A stretch of DNA of 64,000 nt, from contig NZ_JAAAYE010000021.1 of NCBI RefSeq assembly GCF_013282575.1, positions 1 through 64,000 of the forward strand. Direction: 5' to 3'. Under the pieces are notes generated by a model. It worked only from the letters and a program-made list of their open reading frames with translations, was not told the origin of the DNA and ran no database searches. The translations under genes and the position numbers were made by a program. Numbering within the stretch: the first letter of the stretch is position 1; each line of letters starts with the position of its first letter. Of this stretch, positions 10,695-19,681 are shown piece after piece. Source of the stretch: Paraburkholderia sp. NMBU_R16. GTDB lineage: Bacteria > Pseudomonadota > Gammaproteobacteria > Burkholderiales > Burkholderiaceae.

Positions 10695-10723
10695 TCGTCA
10701 AACGGCGGGAAATCCTTTATGCT
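10695..10723 (+). promoter_or_regulatory. Possible promoter of argF
   Basis: TCGTCA (10695-10700) and TATGCT (10718-10723), 17 bp apart, precede argF by about 70 bases. Both hexamers are 4-5 of 6 matches to the sigma-70 consensus. Confidence 0.3.
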
Positions 10724-10795
10724 GCATTAGGTTATCCATTGCACGGCGGCACCGCCCGGCCCCCTCCGGCCGGTCAAGTCCGCCGTATTTGCTTT

Positions 10796-11725
10796 ATGTC
10801 TGACAAAAAAGTCCGTCACTATCTGCAGTTCAAGGATTTCTCGCTGGACGAGTACGAATACGTGCTGGAACGTGCTCGCATTCTCAAGCGCAAGTTCAAG
10901 AACTACGAGACCTATCACCCGCTGCACGACCGCACGCTCGCGATGATCTTCGAGAAGCATTCGACGCGCACGCGGCTCTCGTTCGAAGCCGGCATCTTCC
11001 AGCTCGGCGGCCACGCGGTGTTCATGAGCACGCGCGATACCCAACTGGGCCGAGGCGAGCCGATCGAGGATGCGGCGCAAGTCATTTCCCGGATGGTCGA
11101 CATCATCATGATTCGCACGTTCGGGCAGGACATCCTCCACCGCTTCGCCGAAAACTCGCGCGTGCCCGTCATCAACGGGCTGACGAACGAATATCACCCG
11201 TGTCAGGTGCTGGCCGATATCTTCACGTTCTATGAGCACCGCGGGCCGATCGCCGGCAAGGTCGTCGCGTGGGTCGGCGATGCGAACAACATGCTCTATA
11301 CGTGGATCGAGGCGGCCCAGATTCTCGGCTTCAAGCTGCGCGTTTCAACGCCGGCCGGCTATAAGCTCGAGCGCTCGCTCGTCGCGCCTGAAAGCGCGCC
11401 GTTTTACGAGGAGTTCGACGATCCGAACGAAGCGTGCAGCGGCGCGGATCTCGTGACGACCGATGTCTGGACGAGCATGGGTTTCGAAGCGGAAAACGAG
11501 GTGCGCAAGGCCGCATTCGCGGAGTGGTGCGTCGACACGGACATGATGGGTCGCGCGAAAGCCGATGCCCTGTTCATGCATTGCCTGCCGGCTCACCGCG
11601 GCGAGGAAGTCAGCGCGGAAGTCATCGACGGTCCGCAAAGCGTCGTCTGGGACGAGGCCGAAAACCGGCTGCACGTTCAAAAAGCGCTCATGGAGTTCCT
11701 GCTGCTCGGCAAGCTCAATCACTGA
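10796..11725 (+). CDS. argF: Ornithine carbamoyltransferase
   Basis: ArgF condenses ornithine and carbamoyl phosphate to citrulline in arginine biosynthesis. The 309-residue protein carries the carbamoyl-phosphate motif KHSTRTRLSFE, the EYHPCQVLADI motif, WVGDANNMLYTW for ornithine binding and the HCLPAHRGEEV signature near the C-terminus. The start at 10796 fits the family length. No strong Shine-Dalgarno sequence is visible before it. Biosynthetic rather than catabolic use is inferred from the absence of arginine deiminase genes nearby. Confidence 0.95.
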   Translation: MSDKKVRHYLQFKDFSLDEYEYVLERARILKRKFKNYETYHPLHDRTLAMIFEKHSTRTRLSFEAGIFQLGGHAVFMSTRDTQLGRGEPIEDAAQVISRMVDIIMIRTFGQDILHRFAENSRVPVINGLTNEYHPCQVLADIFTFYEHRGPIAGKVVAWVGDANNMLYTWIEAAQILGFKLRVSTPAGYKLERSLVAPESAPFYEEFDDPNEACSGADLVTTDVWTSMGFEAENEVRKAAFAEWCVDTDMMGRAKADALFMHCLPAHRGEEVSAEVIDGPQSVVWDEAENRLHVQKALMEFLLLGKLNH

Positions 11726-11768
11726 GCCTCATGCGCCGGCCCGATGAAGGGCCGCCGCCTTCGAATGC

Positions 11769-12800
11769 TCAAATGACGAGCGGCTCGGGCTCGAGCTCGA
11801 CGCCGAATCGCTCGCGCACATCGGCTTGAATCGCACGAGCGAGCGCCAACACATCGGCACCGGTGGCCCCGCCGCGGTTGACGAGGACGAGCGCCTGGCG
11901 CTCGTGCACGGCCGCTGCCCCAAGCGCCCTTCCTTTCCAGCCGCATCGGTCGATGAGCCAGCCGGCCGCAAGCTTCGCCCGGCCGTCAGCCTGGCGGTAA
12001 GCGACGATATCGGGCGAGCTCTCCCGCAGGGCTTCCAAGGTCGAAGCGTCGACGACCGGATTTTTGAAAAAACTGCCCGCGTTGCCGAGCACGAGCGGAT
12101 CCGGCAGTTTCGCGCGACGCACCGCCACCACCGCATCGAACACCGCCTGAGGCGTCGGGGCCACCCCACGCGCGTCGAGCTCGCGCGCGAGATCCGCATA
12201 ATCGACGCGCGGCGTCCAGGCCTTCGGCAAACGGAACGTGACCGAGACGATCGCGAAGCGCTCGCGCCCCTCTCGCTTGAACACGCTATCGCGATAGCCG
12301 AAACGGCACGCGTTCGCGTCGAATTCGGCGCGAGCCCCCGTCGCGAGTTCCACCGCTTCGAGCGAGGCGAACCGCTCGCACATCTCGAGCCCGTAAGCGC
12401 CAATGTTCTGAATCGGCGCGGCACCGACGGTGCCTGGAATCAACGCGAGATTCTCGAGCCCCGGCCAACCCATCGATAACGTCCACGCGACGAACGCGTG
12501 CCAGTTTTCGCCCGCATGCGCCCGGACGTACCAGGCCTCGTCGTCCTCGCGCACGAGCCGCTTGCCGGTCAGCTCGACGATCATCGCGAGTCCGTCGAAA
12601 TCGTCCGTGAAGACGATGTTGCTGCCCGAGCCGAGCACGAGCGTGCGCATGCCGGCCGCACGGGCATCGCGCGCGGCAAGCGCGAACTGCTCCGGGCGTT
12701 CGATGCGGCACGCTAGACGCGCGCGGACGTCGAAGCCAAACGTGTTGTGCGCGCGCAGCGGGTAGTTCGCGAGAAAGACGACGGAATCGGTAGCGGACAT
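11769..12800 (-). CDS. murB: UDP-N-acetylenolpyruvoylglucosamine reductase
   Basis: MurB reduces UDP-GlcNAc-enolpyruvate to UDP-MurNAc using NADPH and FAD. The 343-residue protein is the E. coli (type I) form. It has [18 protein letters not shown] for [31 protein letters not shown] with the active-site arginine, and [13 protein letters not shown] with the catalytic serine. The start at 12800 follows an AGGGG ribosome binding site at 8-base spacing, preferred over a start nine codons upstream. It is convergent with argF and divergent from yajQ. Confidence 0.95.
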   Translation of the reverse strand: MSATDSVVFLANYPLRAHNTFGFDVRARLACRIERPEQFALAARDARAAGMRTLVLGSGSNIVFTDDFDGLAMIVELTGKRLVREDDEAWYVRAHAGENWHAFVAWTLSMGWPGLENLALIPGTVGAAPIQNIGAYGLEMCERFASLEAVELATGARAEFDANACRFGYRDSVFKREGRERFAIVSVTFRLPKAWTPRVDYADLARELDARGVAPTPQAVFDAVVAVRRAKLPDPLVLGNAGSFFKNPVVDASTLEALRESSPDIVAYRQADGRAKLAAGWLIDRCGWKGRALGAAAVHERQALVLVNRGGATGADVLALARAIQADVRERFGVELEPEPLVI

Positions 12801-12947
12801 CGGCAAGGCCCCTGGCGGCGGCGACACGCCGCAGCTTGGGCAAATGAGAATGGGATCGGTAAAATGGCGGTCGGTCCGTGATTATAGCGAGTGACGCCCG
12901 CCACGCGGTTCGCGTCGCCGATGCTTCAACCCCTGGGAGAAACCTCT

Positions 12948-13433
12948 ATGCCGTCGTTCGATGTCGTTTGCGAAGCCAACATGGTCGAAGTGAAAAACGC
13001 GGTCGAACAGTCGAACAAGGAAATTTCGACGCGCTTCGATTTCAAGGGCTCCGATTCGAGAGTCGAGCAAAAAGAGCGCGAGCTGACGATGTTCGCCGAT
13101 GACGAGTTCAAGCTCGGCCAGCTCAAGGACGTCCTCATCGCGAAGATGGCCAAGCGCAATGTCGACGTGCGTTTTCTCGACTACGGCAAGATCGAGAAAA
13201 TCGGCGGCGACAAGGTCAAGCAGATCGTCACGATCAAAAAGGGCGTGTCGGGCGATCTGGCGAAAAAGATCGTCAAACTCGTCAAGGACAGCAAGATCAA
13301 GGTCCAGGCGAGTATTCAGGGCGATGCGGTGCGCGTATCGGGCGCCAAACGCGACGATCTGCAAAGCGTGATAGCGATGCTGCGCAAGGATGTGACCGAT
13401 ACGCCGCTCGACTTCAACAACTTCCGCGACTGA
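12948..13433 (+). CDS. yajQ: YajQ family cyclic-di-GMP/nucleotide-binding protein
   Basis: This 161-residue YajQ/DUF520 protein has the family opening [19 protein letters not shown], then [10 protein letters not shown] and ISTRFD-type repeats over two ferredoxin-like domains, ending [16 protein letters not shown]. Some family members bind cyclic di-GMP (Xanthomonas) or nucleotides. Its role here is inferred only. The start at 12948 follows GGGAGAAAC. Confidence 0.93.
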   Translation: MPSFDVVCEANMVEVKNAVEQSNKEISTRFDFKGSDSRVEQKERELTMFADDEFKLGQLKDVLIAKMAKRNVDVRFLDYGKIEKIGGDKVKQIVTIKKGVSGDLAKKIVKLVKDSKIKVQASIQGDAVRVSGAKRDDLQSVIAMLRKDVTDTPLDFNNFRD

Positions 13434-13438
13434 ACCCG

Positions 13439-13467
13439 CGCGTGCTCGCCAGCCGCGCGAGCACGCG
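13439..13467. terminator. GC hairpin between convergent yajQ and plsY
   Basis: Perfect 11-bp arms CGCGTGCTCGC (13439-13449) and GCGAGCACGCG (13457-13467) with a 7-base loop fill the gap between two convergent stops. No T-run follows, so terminator activity is uncertain. Confidence 0.5.
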
Positions 13468-14112
13468 TCAGTGCTTGCGCGGGTGCGCGTGCGAGCCAGG
13501 CGCCGCCGGCCTCTTCTTTTCGCCGATACGGCTTTCCTTGCCGGCAATCAGCTTGCCGATATTGCCGCGATGGCGCCAGATCAGCAGCGCGCTCATCGCA
13601 AAAACGGCCCAGGCCACGACGTTGGGGCCAAACAGGAAGACGTCGAAAAGCGGGGCGAACACGGCGGCCACGAGCGCAGCCAGCGACGAGTAGCGAAAGA
13701 AGAACGCAACGATGAGCCAGGTCAGCACCGTCGCGAGCCCGAGCACCGGGTTGATCGCAAGCAGGACACCAGCGGCCGTGGCGACGCCTTTCCCACCCTT
13801 GAACCTGAAGAATACCGGGTACAGATGGCCGAGGAAGACGGCCAGCGCCACGGCGGCGACCGCATTGTCATCGAGGCCGTAGCGCGGCCCCACATGCGCT
13901 GCGAGCCAGACGGCGAGCCAGCCTTTGAACGCATCGCCTGCCAGCGTCAAGACGGCCGCGACCTTGTTGCCGCTGCGCAGCACGTTCGTCGCACCGGGGT
14001 TCTTCGAGCCGTAGGAGCGCGGATCGGCCAGGCCCATCGCGGCGCTGACGACGACGGCAAACGAAATGGAGCCGATCAGATAGGCGAGAACGGCGGCAAC
14101 GAGAATTTCCAT
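13468..14112 (-). CDS. plsY: Glycerol-3-phosphate acyltransferase PlsY
   Basis: PlsY is the inner-membrane enzyme that acylates glycerol 3-phosphate with acyl-phosphate, the first step of phospholipid synthesis. The 214-residue protein has about five membrane helices, the [14 protein letters not shown] motif near residue 36, the [20 protein letters not shown] loop and a basic C-terminal tail rich in lysine, arginine and histidine. The start gives the family-typical [18 protein letters not shown]. Confidence 0.94.
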   Translation of the reverse strand: MEILVAAVLAYLIGSISFAVVVSAAMGLADPRSYGSKNPGATNVLRSGNKVAAVLTLAGDAFKGWLAVWLAAHVGPRYGLDDNAVAAVALAVFLGHLYPVFFRFKGGKGVATAAGVLLAINPVLGLATVLTWLIVAFFFRYSSLAALVAAVFAPLFDVFLFGPNVVAWAVFAMSALLIWRHRGNIGKLIAGKESRIGEKKRPAAPGSHAHPRKH

Positions 14113-14186
14113 GGAGAGGCTCTTTCAACAGTAACGTGCGCGTAAGGCCGAGTGCGGCGCACATTCTACCGAACACGGCCGCCCGT

Positions 14187-14678
14187 TCAATCGACGCTCG
14201 CGCAGTGGACCGGTTTTGCATCGAGCAATGCGCTCAGCACGCGGGGCTCGAGGCTCACCAGATAGCCGCGGCGGCCGCCATTCAGATAGATCGAAGCGAG
14301 TTCGAGAATCGAGGCTTCGACATAGACCGGCATCGACTTTTTCGTGCCGAACGGCGATGTGCCGCCGACGAGATAGCCCGAGTGCCGGCTCGCCACCTCG
14401 GGCTTGCACGGTTCGACACGTTTCGCGCCGATCTGCCGCGCGAGATTCTTGGTCGATACCGTGCGGTCTCCATGCATGAGGACGATGAGCGGCTTGGCAT
14501 GCTCGTCCTCCATGACGAGCGTCTTGACGACGTGGTGTTCGTCGATGCCGAGTTGGCGCGCCGATTCGGCGGTGCCGCCATGCTCGATGTAATCGTAAGG
14601 GTGCTCGCCGAAACGGATGCCATGGCGGCGCAGCACCTGCGTCGCGGGGGTCTCGGACACATGTTTCGTTTTGTTCAT
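14187..14678 (-). CDS. ybaK: Cys-tRNA(Pro)/aminoacyl-tRNA deacylase, YbaK/EbsC type
   Basis: This 163-residue YbaK family protein hydrolyses misacylated tRNA, typically Cys-tRNA(Pro), in trans. It shows the family features YDYIEHGGTAESARQLGI, HHVVKTLVMED, GDRTVSTKNLARQIGAKRVEPC and the GYLVGGTSPFGTKK loop. Substrate specificity is assigned by family only. It lies between plsY and xerD on the same strand. Confidence 0.92.
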   Translation of the reverse strand: MNKTKHVSETPATQVLRRHGIRFGEHPYDYIEHGGTAESARQLGIDEHHVVKTLVMEDEHAKPLIVLMHGDRTVSTKNLARQIGAKRVEPCKPEVASRHSGYLVGGTSPFGTKKSMPVYVEASILELASIYLNGGRRGYLVSLEPRVLSALLDAKPVHCASVD

Positions 14679-14712
14679 CGGCGCATTGTACGGCGACCGA
14701 CACGCGCGCGGA

Positions 14713-15663
14713 TCAGCCGCGCGGGTGGTGGGCCGCGTGCAACGTCTTCAGTCGCTCGCGCGCCACATGTGTGTAGATTTGCGTCGTCGAAATATCGGCG
14801 TGGCCGAGCAGCAGTTGCACCACGCGCAGATCGGCACCGTGGTTCAGCAGGTGCGTCGCGAACGCGTGCCGCAGCGTGTGCGGCGACAATGGGGCGCGAA
14901 TATCGGCCGCGCGCGCGTGGCGCTTGATGATGTTCCAGAACTGCTGGCGCGTCATGCCCTCGGCGCGCGCGGTCACGAAAAGGGCATCGGCGCTGCGCGC
15001 AGCGAGCAAGGCAGGCCGCGCATCGCGCAGATAACGCGTGATCCAGCCGTGTGCCTCTTCCCCGAACGGAACCAGCCGCTCTTTCGAGCCCTTGCCCATC
15101 ACGCGCACGACACCTTCGTTCAGCCCGACCTCGACAGTCTTGAGCGTCACCAGCTCGCTCACACGCAATCCGCTCGCATACATGAGTTCGAGCATCGTGC
15201 GATCGCGCAGGCCGAGCGGCGTATCGATCTGCGGCGCGGCCAGCAGGGCCTCGACCTGCTTTTCCGTCAGCGTCGACGGGAACCGCGGCGGCTGTTTGGC
15301 CGAGCGGATTCGCAGTGTGGGATCGGCCTTGGCGCGATGCTCGCGCATGGCCCACGCATAAAAGCGGCGGAACACCGAAAGGCGCCGGTTCGCCGATGTC
15401 GCCTTGCCGTCGCTGCGCGCGGCGAGATAGCCGTTGACGTGGAGTTCGGCCGCCTCGTCGATGCGCAGCCGATGCTCTCGCCCCAGCCACTGCGCGAACA
15501 GGCGCAAATCGCGCCGGTAGGCTTCGAGCGTATTGCGGGCCAGCCCTTGCTCCAGCCAGAGCGCATCGCAAAACGCGTCGATCGACTGCGTGCTCGCCAC
15601 GGCTTCGGGCGCCGGCGCGTCGTCCGCGGGAAGCGCCGCGTCGAAATCGGCAAGCTCGCTCAT
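14713..15663 (-). CDS. xerD: Site-specific tyrosine recombinase XerD
   Basis: XerD acts with XerC at dif to resolve chromosome dimers. The 316-residue protein has an N-terminal SAM-like domain (AFCDALWLEQGLARNTLEAYRRDL) and a catalytic domain. The catalytic residues are the Arg in YASGLRVSEL, the Lys in GKGSKER, HTLRHAFATHLL, LGHADISTTQIYTH and the final Tyr. XerD rather than XerC is inferred from sequence feel and from the ogt/ybaK neighbourhood. Its ATG overlaps the ogt stop (ATGA), so it is translated from the queG-ogt-xerD operon. Confidence 0.9.
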   Translation of the reverse strand: MSELADFDAALPADDAPAPEAVASTQSIDAFCDALWLEQGLARNTLEAYRRDLRLFAQWLGREHRLRIDEAAELHVNGYLAARSDGKATSANRRLSVFRRFYAWAMREHRAKADPTLRIRSAKQPPRFPSTLTEKQVEALLAAPQIDTPLGLRDRTMLELMYASGLRVSELVTLKTVEVGLNEGVVRVMGKGSKERLVPFGEEAHGWITRYLRDARPALLAARSADALFVTARAEGMTRQQFWNIIKRHARAADIRAPLSPHTLRHAFATHLLNHGADLRVVQLLLGHADISTTQIYTHVARERLKTLHAAHHPRG

Positions 15664-16145
15664 AGCGCGAGCGCCTGCTGTGCGCTTTCATGCGCGAGGA
15701 GCCAGCGCTTGACGCGCAGGTAGAAACCATCGCCGGCATGATGATTGAAGCCGCCGAGGCCGTTCGCCGCCACCACGCGATGACACGGAATCACGATAGG
15801 AAACGGGTTGTCGCCGCAGGCTTGGCCGACGGCGCGCGGCACGCCATCGATCTCGCGCGCGAGTTCACCATAAGTGCGCGTCTCGCCTGGGGCAATTGCG
15901 CACATCGCCTGCCAGACGCGCCGCTGAAAAGGCGTGCCGACATCCGCAAGCGGCAGATCGAACGACGCAGCGGCCGTTTCGAAGTAATGCGCGATTTGTG
16001 CCACGGCGCGTTGGGCGAGCGGCGAGACCGGTGCACGCTGCTCGGCCGACGCGGGCAGATATTCGATCAGCTCGACGACGCCGGCCGCATCGTTCACGCG
16101 AATACCCACCTTGCAGAAAGGCGCGTCCATCACGGCGCTCAACAT
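15660..16145 (-). CDS. ogt: Methylated-DNA-[protein]-cysteine S-methyltransferase
   Basis: This 161-residue DNA repair protein transfers alkyl groups from O6-alkylguanine to its own cysteine. The acceptor motif is IPCHRVVA. The helix-turn-helix GETRTYGELAREIDGVPRAVGQACGDNPFPIV and the C-terminal FNHHAGDGFYLRVKRWLL segment are present. The start at 16145 follows AAGGAGAGG. A longer in-frame extension into queG is not credible. It overlaps xerD and follows queG by 16 bases. Confidence 0.94.
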   Translation of the reverse strand: MLSAVMDAPFCKVGIRVNDAAGVVELIEYLPASAEQRAPVSPLAQRAVAQIAHYFETAAASFDLPLADVGTPFQRRVWQAMCAIAPGETRTYGELAREIDGVPRAVGQACGDNPFPIVIPCHRVVAANGLGGFNHHAGDGFYLRVKRWLLAHESAQQALAL

Positions 16146-16161
16146 AGTCCCTCTCCTTCGC

Positions 16162-17469
16162 TCATGCCGCCTCGAGTGCCCATTCGACGTGCTCTCGCAC
16201 GAGCGCCGATGCATCGCCGGCGCGCGCGCGCAATGCCGCGACGACGCGCTCGCGAGCGGCCGCATCGAGCGCCGTGTCGCCTTCGACGCGCAACGCGTTG
16301 CCGAGCGCGACGGCCAGGTTGCGCAGCCAGCATTCGTAACCGATACGCCGAATCGCACTGCCTTGCAAGCGCAGATCGAAGTCATCGGCGCTCCAGGCGA
16401 ACAGCTCGAGGAGCGTCGCGCGATCGAGCCCGTGGCGCACGTCGAAGTCGTCCACGGGCGCGGCCTGCGCGAACTTGTTCCACGGACACACGAGTTGGCA
16501 ATCGTCGCAACCGTAGACGCGATTGCCGATCAACGGACGCAATTCGACGGGGATGCTGCCCCGCAGCTCGATCGTCAAGTAAGAAATGCAGCGTCGCGCA
16601 TCGACCCGATACGGCGCGACGATCGCCCCGGTCGGGCAGGCATAGATGCAGCGCGTGCAATGTCCGCAATGCGCTCCGGCCGGGCGGGACGGTTCGCTCG
16701 TATCGACGGGCAGCGGAATATCCACATAGATCTCGCCGAGAAAGAAGAGCGAACCCGCATCGCGCTCGAGCAGCAGCGTATGCTTGCCGCGCCAGCCGAT
16801 GCGCGACTTGTGCGCGAGTTCGACTTCGAGCACCGGCGCCGAATCGGTGAACACACGGTAACCATATTCGCCGATCTCCCGTTCGATGCGCTCCGCCAAC
16901 TGCTGCAACCGCTGGCGCATGACCTTGTGATAGTCGCGGCCGCGCGCGTAGATCGACACGATGGCCGCCGAGGGGTCGGCGAGCCGCGCGTGCTCGCGCG
17001 CGCGCCAGTCGGCCGGTGCGTCTTCGGGCGCAATGGCCGATCGGGACGATTTGAACGATTTGACGCCCGAATCGGTCCGCCTACCCGATACGTCGCCTGA
17101 CGAGCCGCTTTCAACCTTGCGCGGTTCGAGCACGGCGGCCGGCACGTAGGCGATGCGCGCGGTGATCACGCGTCGCGTTCCGGCCACAAGCTCGGCCGGC
17201 CGCGCGCGTTTCACCCCATGTTTGGCCATATAATCCATCTCGCCGTGGCACCCCGCCTCGAGCCAGGCGAAGAGCCCAGCCTCGGCCTCGGACAGATCGA
17301 TATCGCTGATGCCGATCGCACCGAAGCCAAGCTCGCTGCCCCATGCCTTGATCCGCTGTGCGAGCGCCGCCAGCGCCGCATCGTCGAGACGCGAGCCCAG
17401 GGCGGTCCTCTCTTCGCGACGCGAAGCGTCGTGCGAAGCGCCTGCCGCTTCGGACGTCTTCCTGCTCAT
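16162..17469 (-). CDS. queG: Epoxyqueuosine reductase
   Basis: QueG reduces epoxyqueuosine to queuosine in tRNA, using cobalamin and two [4Fe-4S] clusters. The 435-residue protein has FGAIGISDIDL near residue 49, GRDYHKVMRQRL at about 177, the catalytic Asp in FTDSAPVLEVELA (about 209), the first cluster motif CGHCTRCIYACP (268-279) and the second CDDCQLVCP (321-329), then a C-terminal HEAT-like helical region. It is longer than usual because of an extra Ser/Asp/Arg-rich stretch at about residues 113-165. It heads the queG-ogt-xerD operon and is divergent from tsaE with only 43 bp between starts. Confidence 0.93.
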   Translation of the reverse strand: MSRKTSEAAGASHDASRREERTALGSRLDDAALAALAQRIKAWGSELGFGAIGISDIDLSEAEAGLFAWLEAGCHGEMDYMAKHGVKRARPAELVAGTRRVITARIAYVPAAVLEPRKVESGSSGDVSGRRTDSGVKSFKSSRSAIAPEDAPADWRAREHARLADPSAAIVSIYARGRDYHKVMRQRLQQLAERIEREIGEYGYRVFTDSAPVLEVELAHKSRIGWRGKHTLLLERDAGSLFFLGEIYVDIPLPVDTSEPSRPAGAHCGHCTRCIYACPTGAIVAPYRVDARRCISYLTIELRGSIPVELRPLIGNRVYGCDDCQLVCPWNKFAQAAPVDDFDVRHGLDRATLLELFAWSADDFDLRLQGSAIRRIGYECWLRNLAVALGNALRVEGDTALDAAARERVVAALRARAGDASALVREHVEWALEAA

Positions 17470-17512
17470 GGCGGCGTGTTCCGTACATCGTTCATCACGC
17501 TATTTTACGAGA

Positions 17513-18049
17513 ATGCCCGTGGCGCCCGATTCGTCGCTTCATCCGCCCGCGAGCGTCCTGCTCGAGCGCACTTTTGCGCTCGAGAACCTCGCCGCCACCG
17601 AAGCATTCGGCGCACGTTTCGCAGCGGCGATCGACGCGGTGCGCGCGAGGCCTGCATTCGAGGGCCTGCATGTGCAACTGCTCGGCGATCTCGGCGCCGG
17701 CAAGACGACGCTCGTGCGTGCCACCCTTGCAGGGCTCGGACACCGGGGCCGCGTGCGGAGTCCCACCTACACACTCGTCGAACCGTATGCGCTGCCGCGC
17801 GACGGGGGCCAGTTCGACGTCTATCACTTCGATCTCTATCGGTTTGCCGACCCGGCCGAATGGGCCGACGCCGGCTTTCGCGAGTATTTCGATTCGGGTG
17901 CCGTCTGCCTCGTCGAATGGCCGGAAAAGGCCGGCGAGTTGCTGGGCGTGCCCGATCTGGTCTTCGCGCTCGAAACCGAGGGTGAGCGCCGTCGGCTCGA
18001 TGCGCGCGCTTACAGCGAATCAGGAAAAGCATGTCTAGAAAGATGTTGA
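17513..18049 (+). CDS. tsaE: tRNA threonylcarbamoyladenosine biosynthesis ATPase TsaE
   Basis: TsaE is the ATPase that works with TsaB and TsaD to make t6A37 in tRNA. The 178-residue protein has the P-loop LGDLGAGKTTLVRATL (about residues 57-72), SPTYTLVEPY, and VYHFDLYRFADPAEW followed by CLVEWPEKAG, all family signatures. The start at 17513 is taken as MPVAPDSS. Upstream frame is antisense to queG. It overlaps amiC by 19 bases. Confidence 0.94.
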   Translation: MPVAPDSSLHPPASVLLERTFALENLAATEAFGARFAAAIDAVRARPAFEGLHVQLLGDLGAGKTTLVRATLAGLGHRGRVRSPTYTLVEPYALPRDGGQFDVYHFDLYRFADPAEWADAGFREYFDSGAVCLVEWPEKAGELLGVPDLVFALETEGERRRLDARAYSESGKACLERC

Positions 18050-19608
18050 TCAAGCCGTTCCATTCGATCGAATCGGCCGCCACGGCGGCGCCGAGCTGGC
18101 GCCGGCGCAAGGTGCTGCGCGCCGGCGCCTCGACGCTGCTCGTCGGGCTTGCCGCGCCGTTGCTCGCGCCGGCCAACGCGCTTGCGAGTTCGGTGCTCGG
18201 CGTGCGCGTCTGGCCCGCGCGCGATTACACGCGCGTCACGATCGAATCGGACCAGCCGCTGCAAAACACGCAGCAACTGCTGCAGGGACCGGACCGGCTC
18301 GTCGTCGATCTGTCAGGGCTCGATCTCGATCAGGCCTTGCGCGATCTCGTCTCGAAGATCGCACCGAACGACCCGCAGATCCGCTCGGTACGCGTCGGCC
18401 AGTTTCAGCCGCATGTCGTGCGGCTCGTGTTCGACCTCAAGGGCTCGGTCAAGCCGCAAGTGTTTTCACTGCCGCCCGTCGGGACGTATCGCTACCGGCT
18501 CGTGCTCGACCTGTACCCGACCGTCGCCCCCGATCCGCTCATGGACCTGCTCGCGCAAACCGAGCGTAAGGAAAAACAACTCGGCGAAAACCAGTCCGGC
18601 AACGAGCCGCTCGCGCCGGCACCGCTCGGGGGCCCCAGTGCGCCGCCCGCGCCCCACGACAACAGCGATGCGTTCTTCGAGCGTTACGCTCAGAACGTGC
18701 CGCCGGAAGGACATGCCGGCAGCGGCAACGCCCCATCAGGGCGCAAGCCGGGTAGCTTCGCCCATGGCAAGAGCGGCAAGGAAACCGGCGGCGGCCAGGC
18801 GACTGGCGACGGCTCGGACAGCGCGCTTGCGCGCAATGGCGATGACGGATTGGGTGACGAAGCGTACCCGTTTTCGACGCCGAAACCCGGGCGCACGGTT
18901 CGGCTGCTGACCGTCGCGATCGACCCGGGCCATGGCGGCGAAGACCCGGGCGCGATCGGCAGCGCGGGCACCTACGAAAAGCACATTGCGCTCGATGTCG
19001 CGAAGAAGCTGCGCGCGCTGATCGACGCGCAGCCCAACATGCGCGCGATGATGACGCGCGATGCGGATTTCTTCGTGCCCCTGAACGTTCGCGTGCAAAA
19101 GGCACGGCGCGTCAGCGCGGATCTTTTCGTTTCCATCCACGCCGACGCATTCACGACGTCGGCGGCGCGCGGCTCGTCCGTGTTCGCGCTCTCGGAGCAC
19201 GGCGCCTCGAGCGCGGCGGCACGCTGGATGGCGAACAAGGAAAACGCGTCCGATCTGATCGGCGGGATCAACGTCAAGACAGCGGATGAAGCCGTGAATC
19301 GCGCGCTGTTCGATATGTCGACCACGGCGCAGATCCGCGATTCGCTGCGCTATGGATCGTACGTGCTGCGCGAGATCGGCGACATCAACAAGCTGCACAA
19401 GGGTGCTGTCGAGCAAGCCGGCTTCGCGGTACTGAAGGCGCCCGATATCCCCTCGATCCTCGTCGAGACGGCTTTCATCAGCAATCCCGAGGAAGAAGCG
19501 CGCCTGAACGACGAGAACTATCGCAATCAAATGGCGAGCGCGATCCTGAAAGGCATCAAACGCTATTTCGCGGCCAATCCGCCGCTCGCCAAGAGCCGCA
19601 TGACCTGA
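18031..19608 (+). CDS. amiC: N-acetylmuramoyl-L-alanine amidase (AmiC type)
   Basis: This 525-residue periplasmic amidase cleaves septal peptidoglycan. A twin-arginine style signal (RRRKVLRAGASTLLVGLAAPLLA, written here in part: RRRKVLRAG then a hydrophobic stretch) occupies residues about 24-50. An AMIN domain follows (VRVWPARDYTRVTIESD). A long Gly/Pro/Ser-rich linker runs from about 175 to 285. The amidase_3 domain has AIDPGHGGEDPGAIG, the zinc Glu in TYEKHIAL, SIHADAF and the final ILVETAFISNPEEE. The overlap with tsaE mirrors the tsaE-amiB pairing known in enterobacteria. Confidence 0.93.
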   Translation: MSRKMLIKPFHSIESAATAAPSWRRRKVLRAGASTLLVGLAAPLLAPANALASSVLGVRVWPARDYTRVTIESDQPLQNTQQLLQGPDRLVVDLSGLDLDQALRDLVSKIAPNDPQIRSVRVGQFQPHVVRLVFDLKGSVKPQVFSLPPVGTYRYRLVLDLYPTVAPDPLMDLLAQTERKEKQLGENQSGNEPLAPAPLGGPSAPPAPHDNSDAFFERYAQNVPPEGHAGSGNAPSGRKPGSFAHGKSGKETGGGQATGDGSDSALARNGDDGLGDEAYPFSTPKPGRTVRLLTVAIDPGHGGEDPGAIGSAGTYEKHIALDVAKKLRALIDAQPNMRAMMTRDADFFVPLNVRVQKARRVSADLFVSIHADAFTTSAARGSSVFALSEHGASSAAARWMANKENASDLIGGINVKTADEAVNRALFDMSTTAQIRDSLRYGSYVLREIGDINKLHKGAVEQAGFAVLKAPDIPSILVETAFISNPEEEARLNDENYRNQMASAILKGIKRYFAANPPLAKSRMT

Positions 19609-19681
19609 TCGACACAGATCGATACAGACGCCCCGGTACAATGGCGTCGTCGCGCAACGGCGCGTCGCCACGGAGCCTGCC

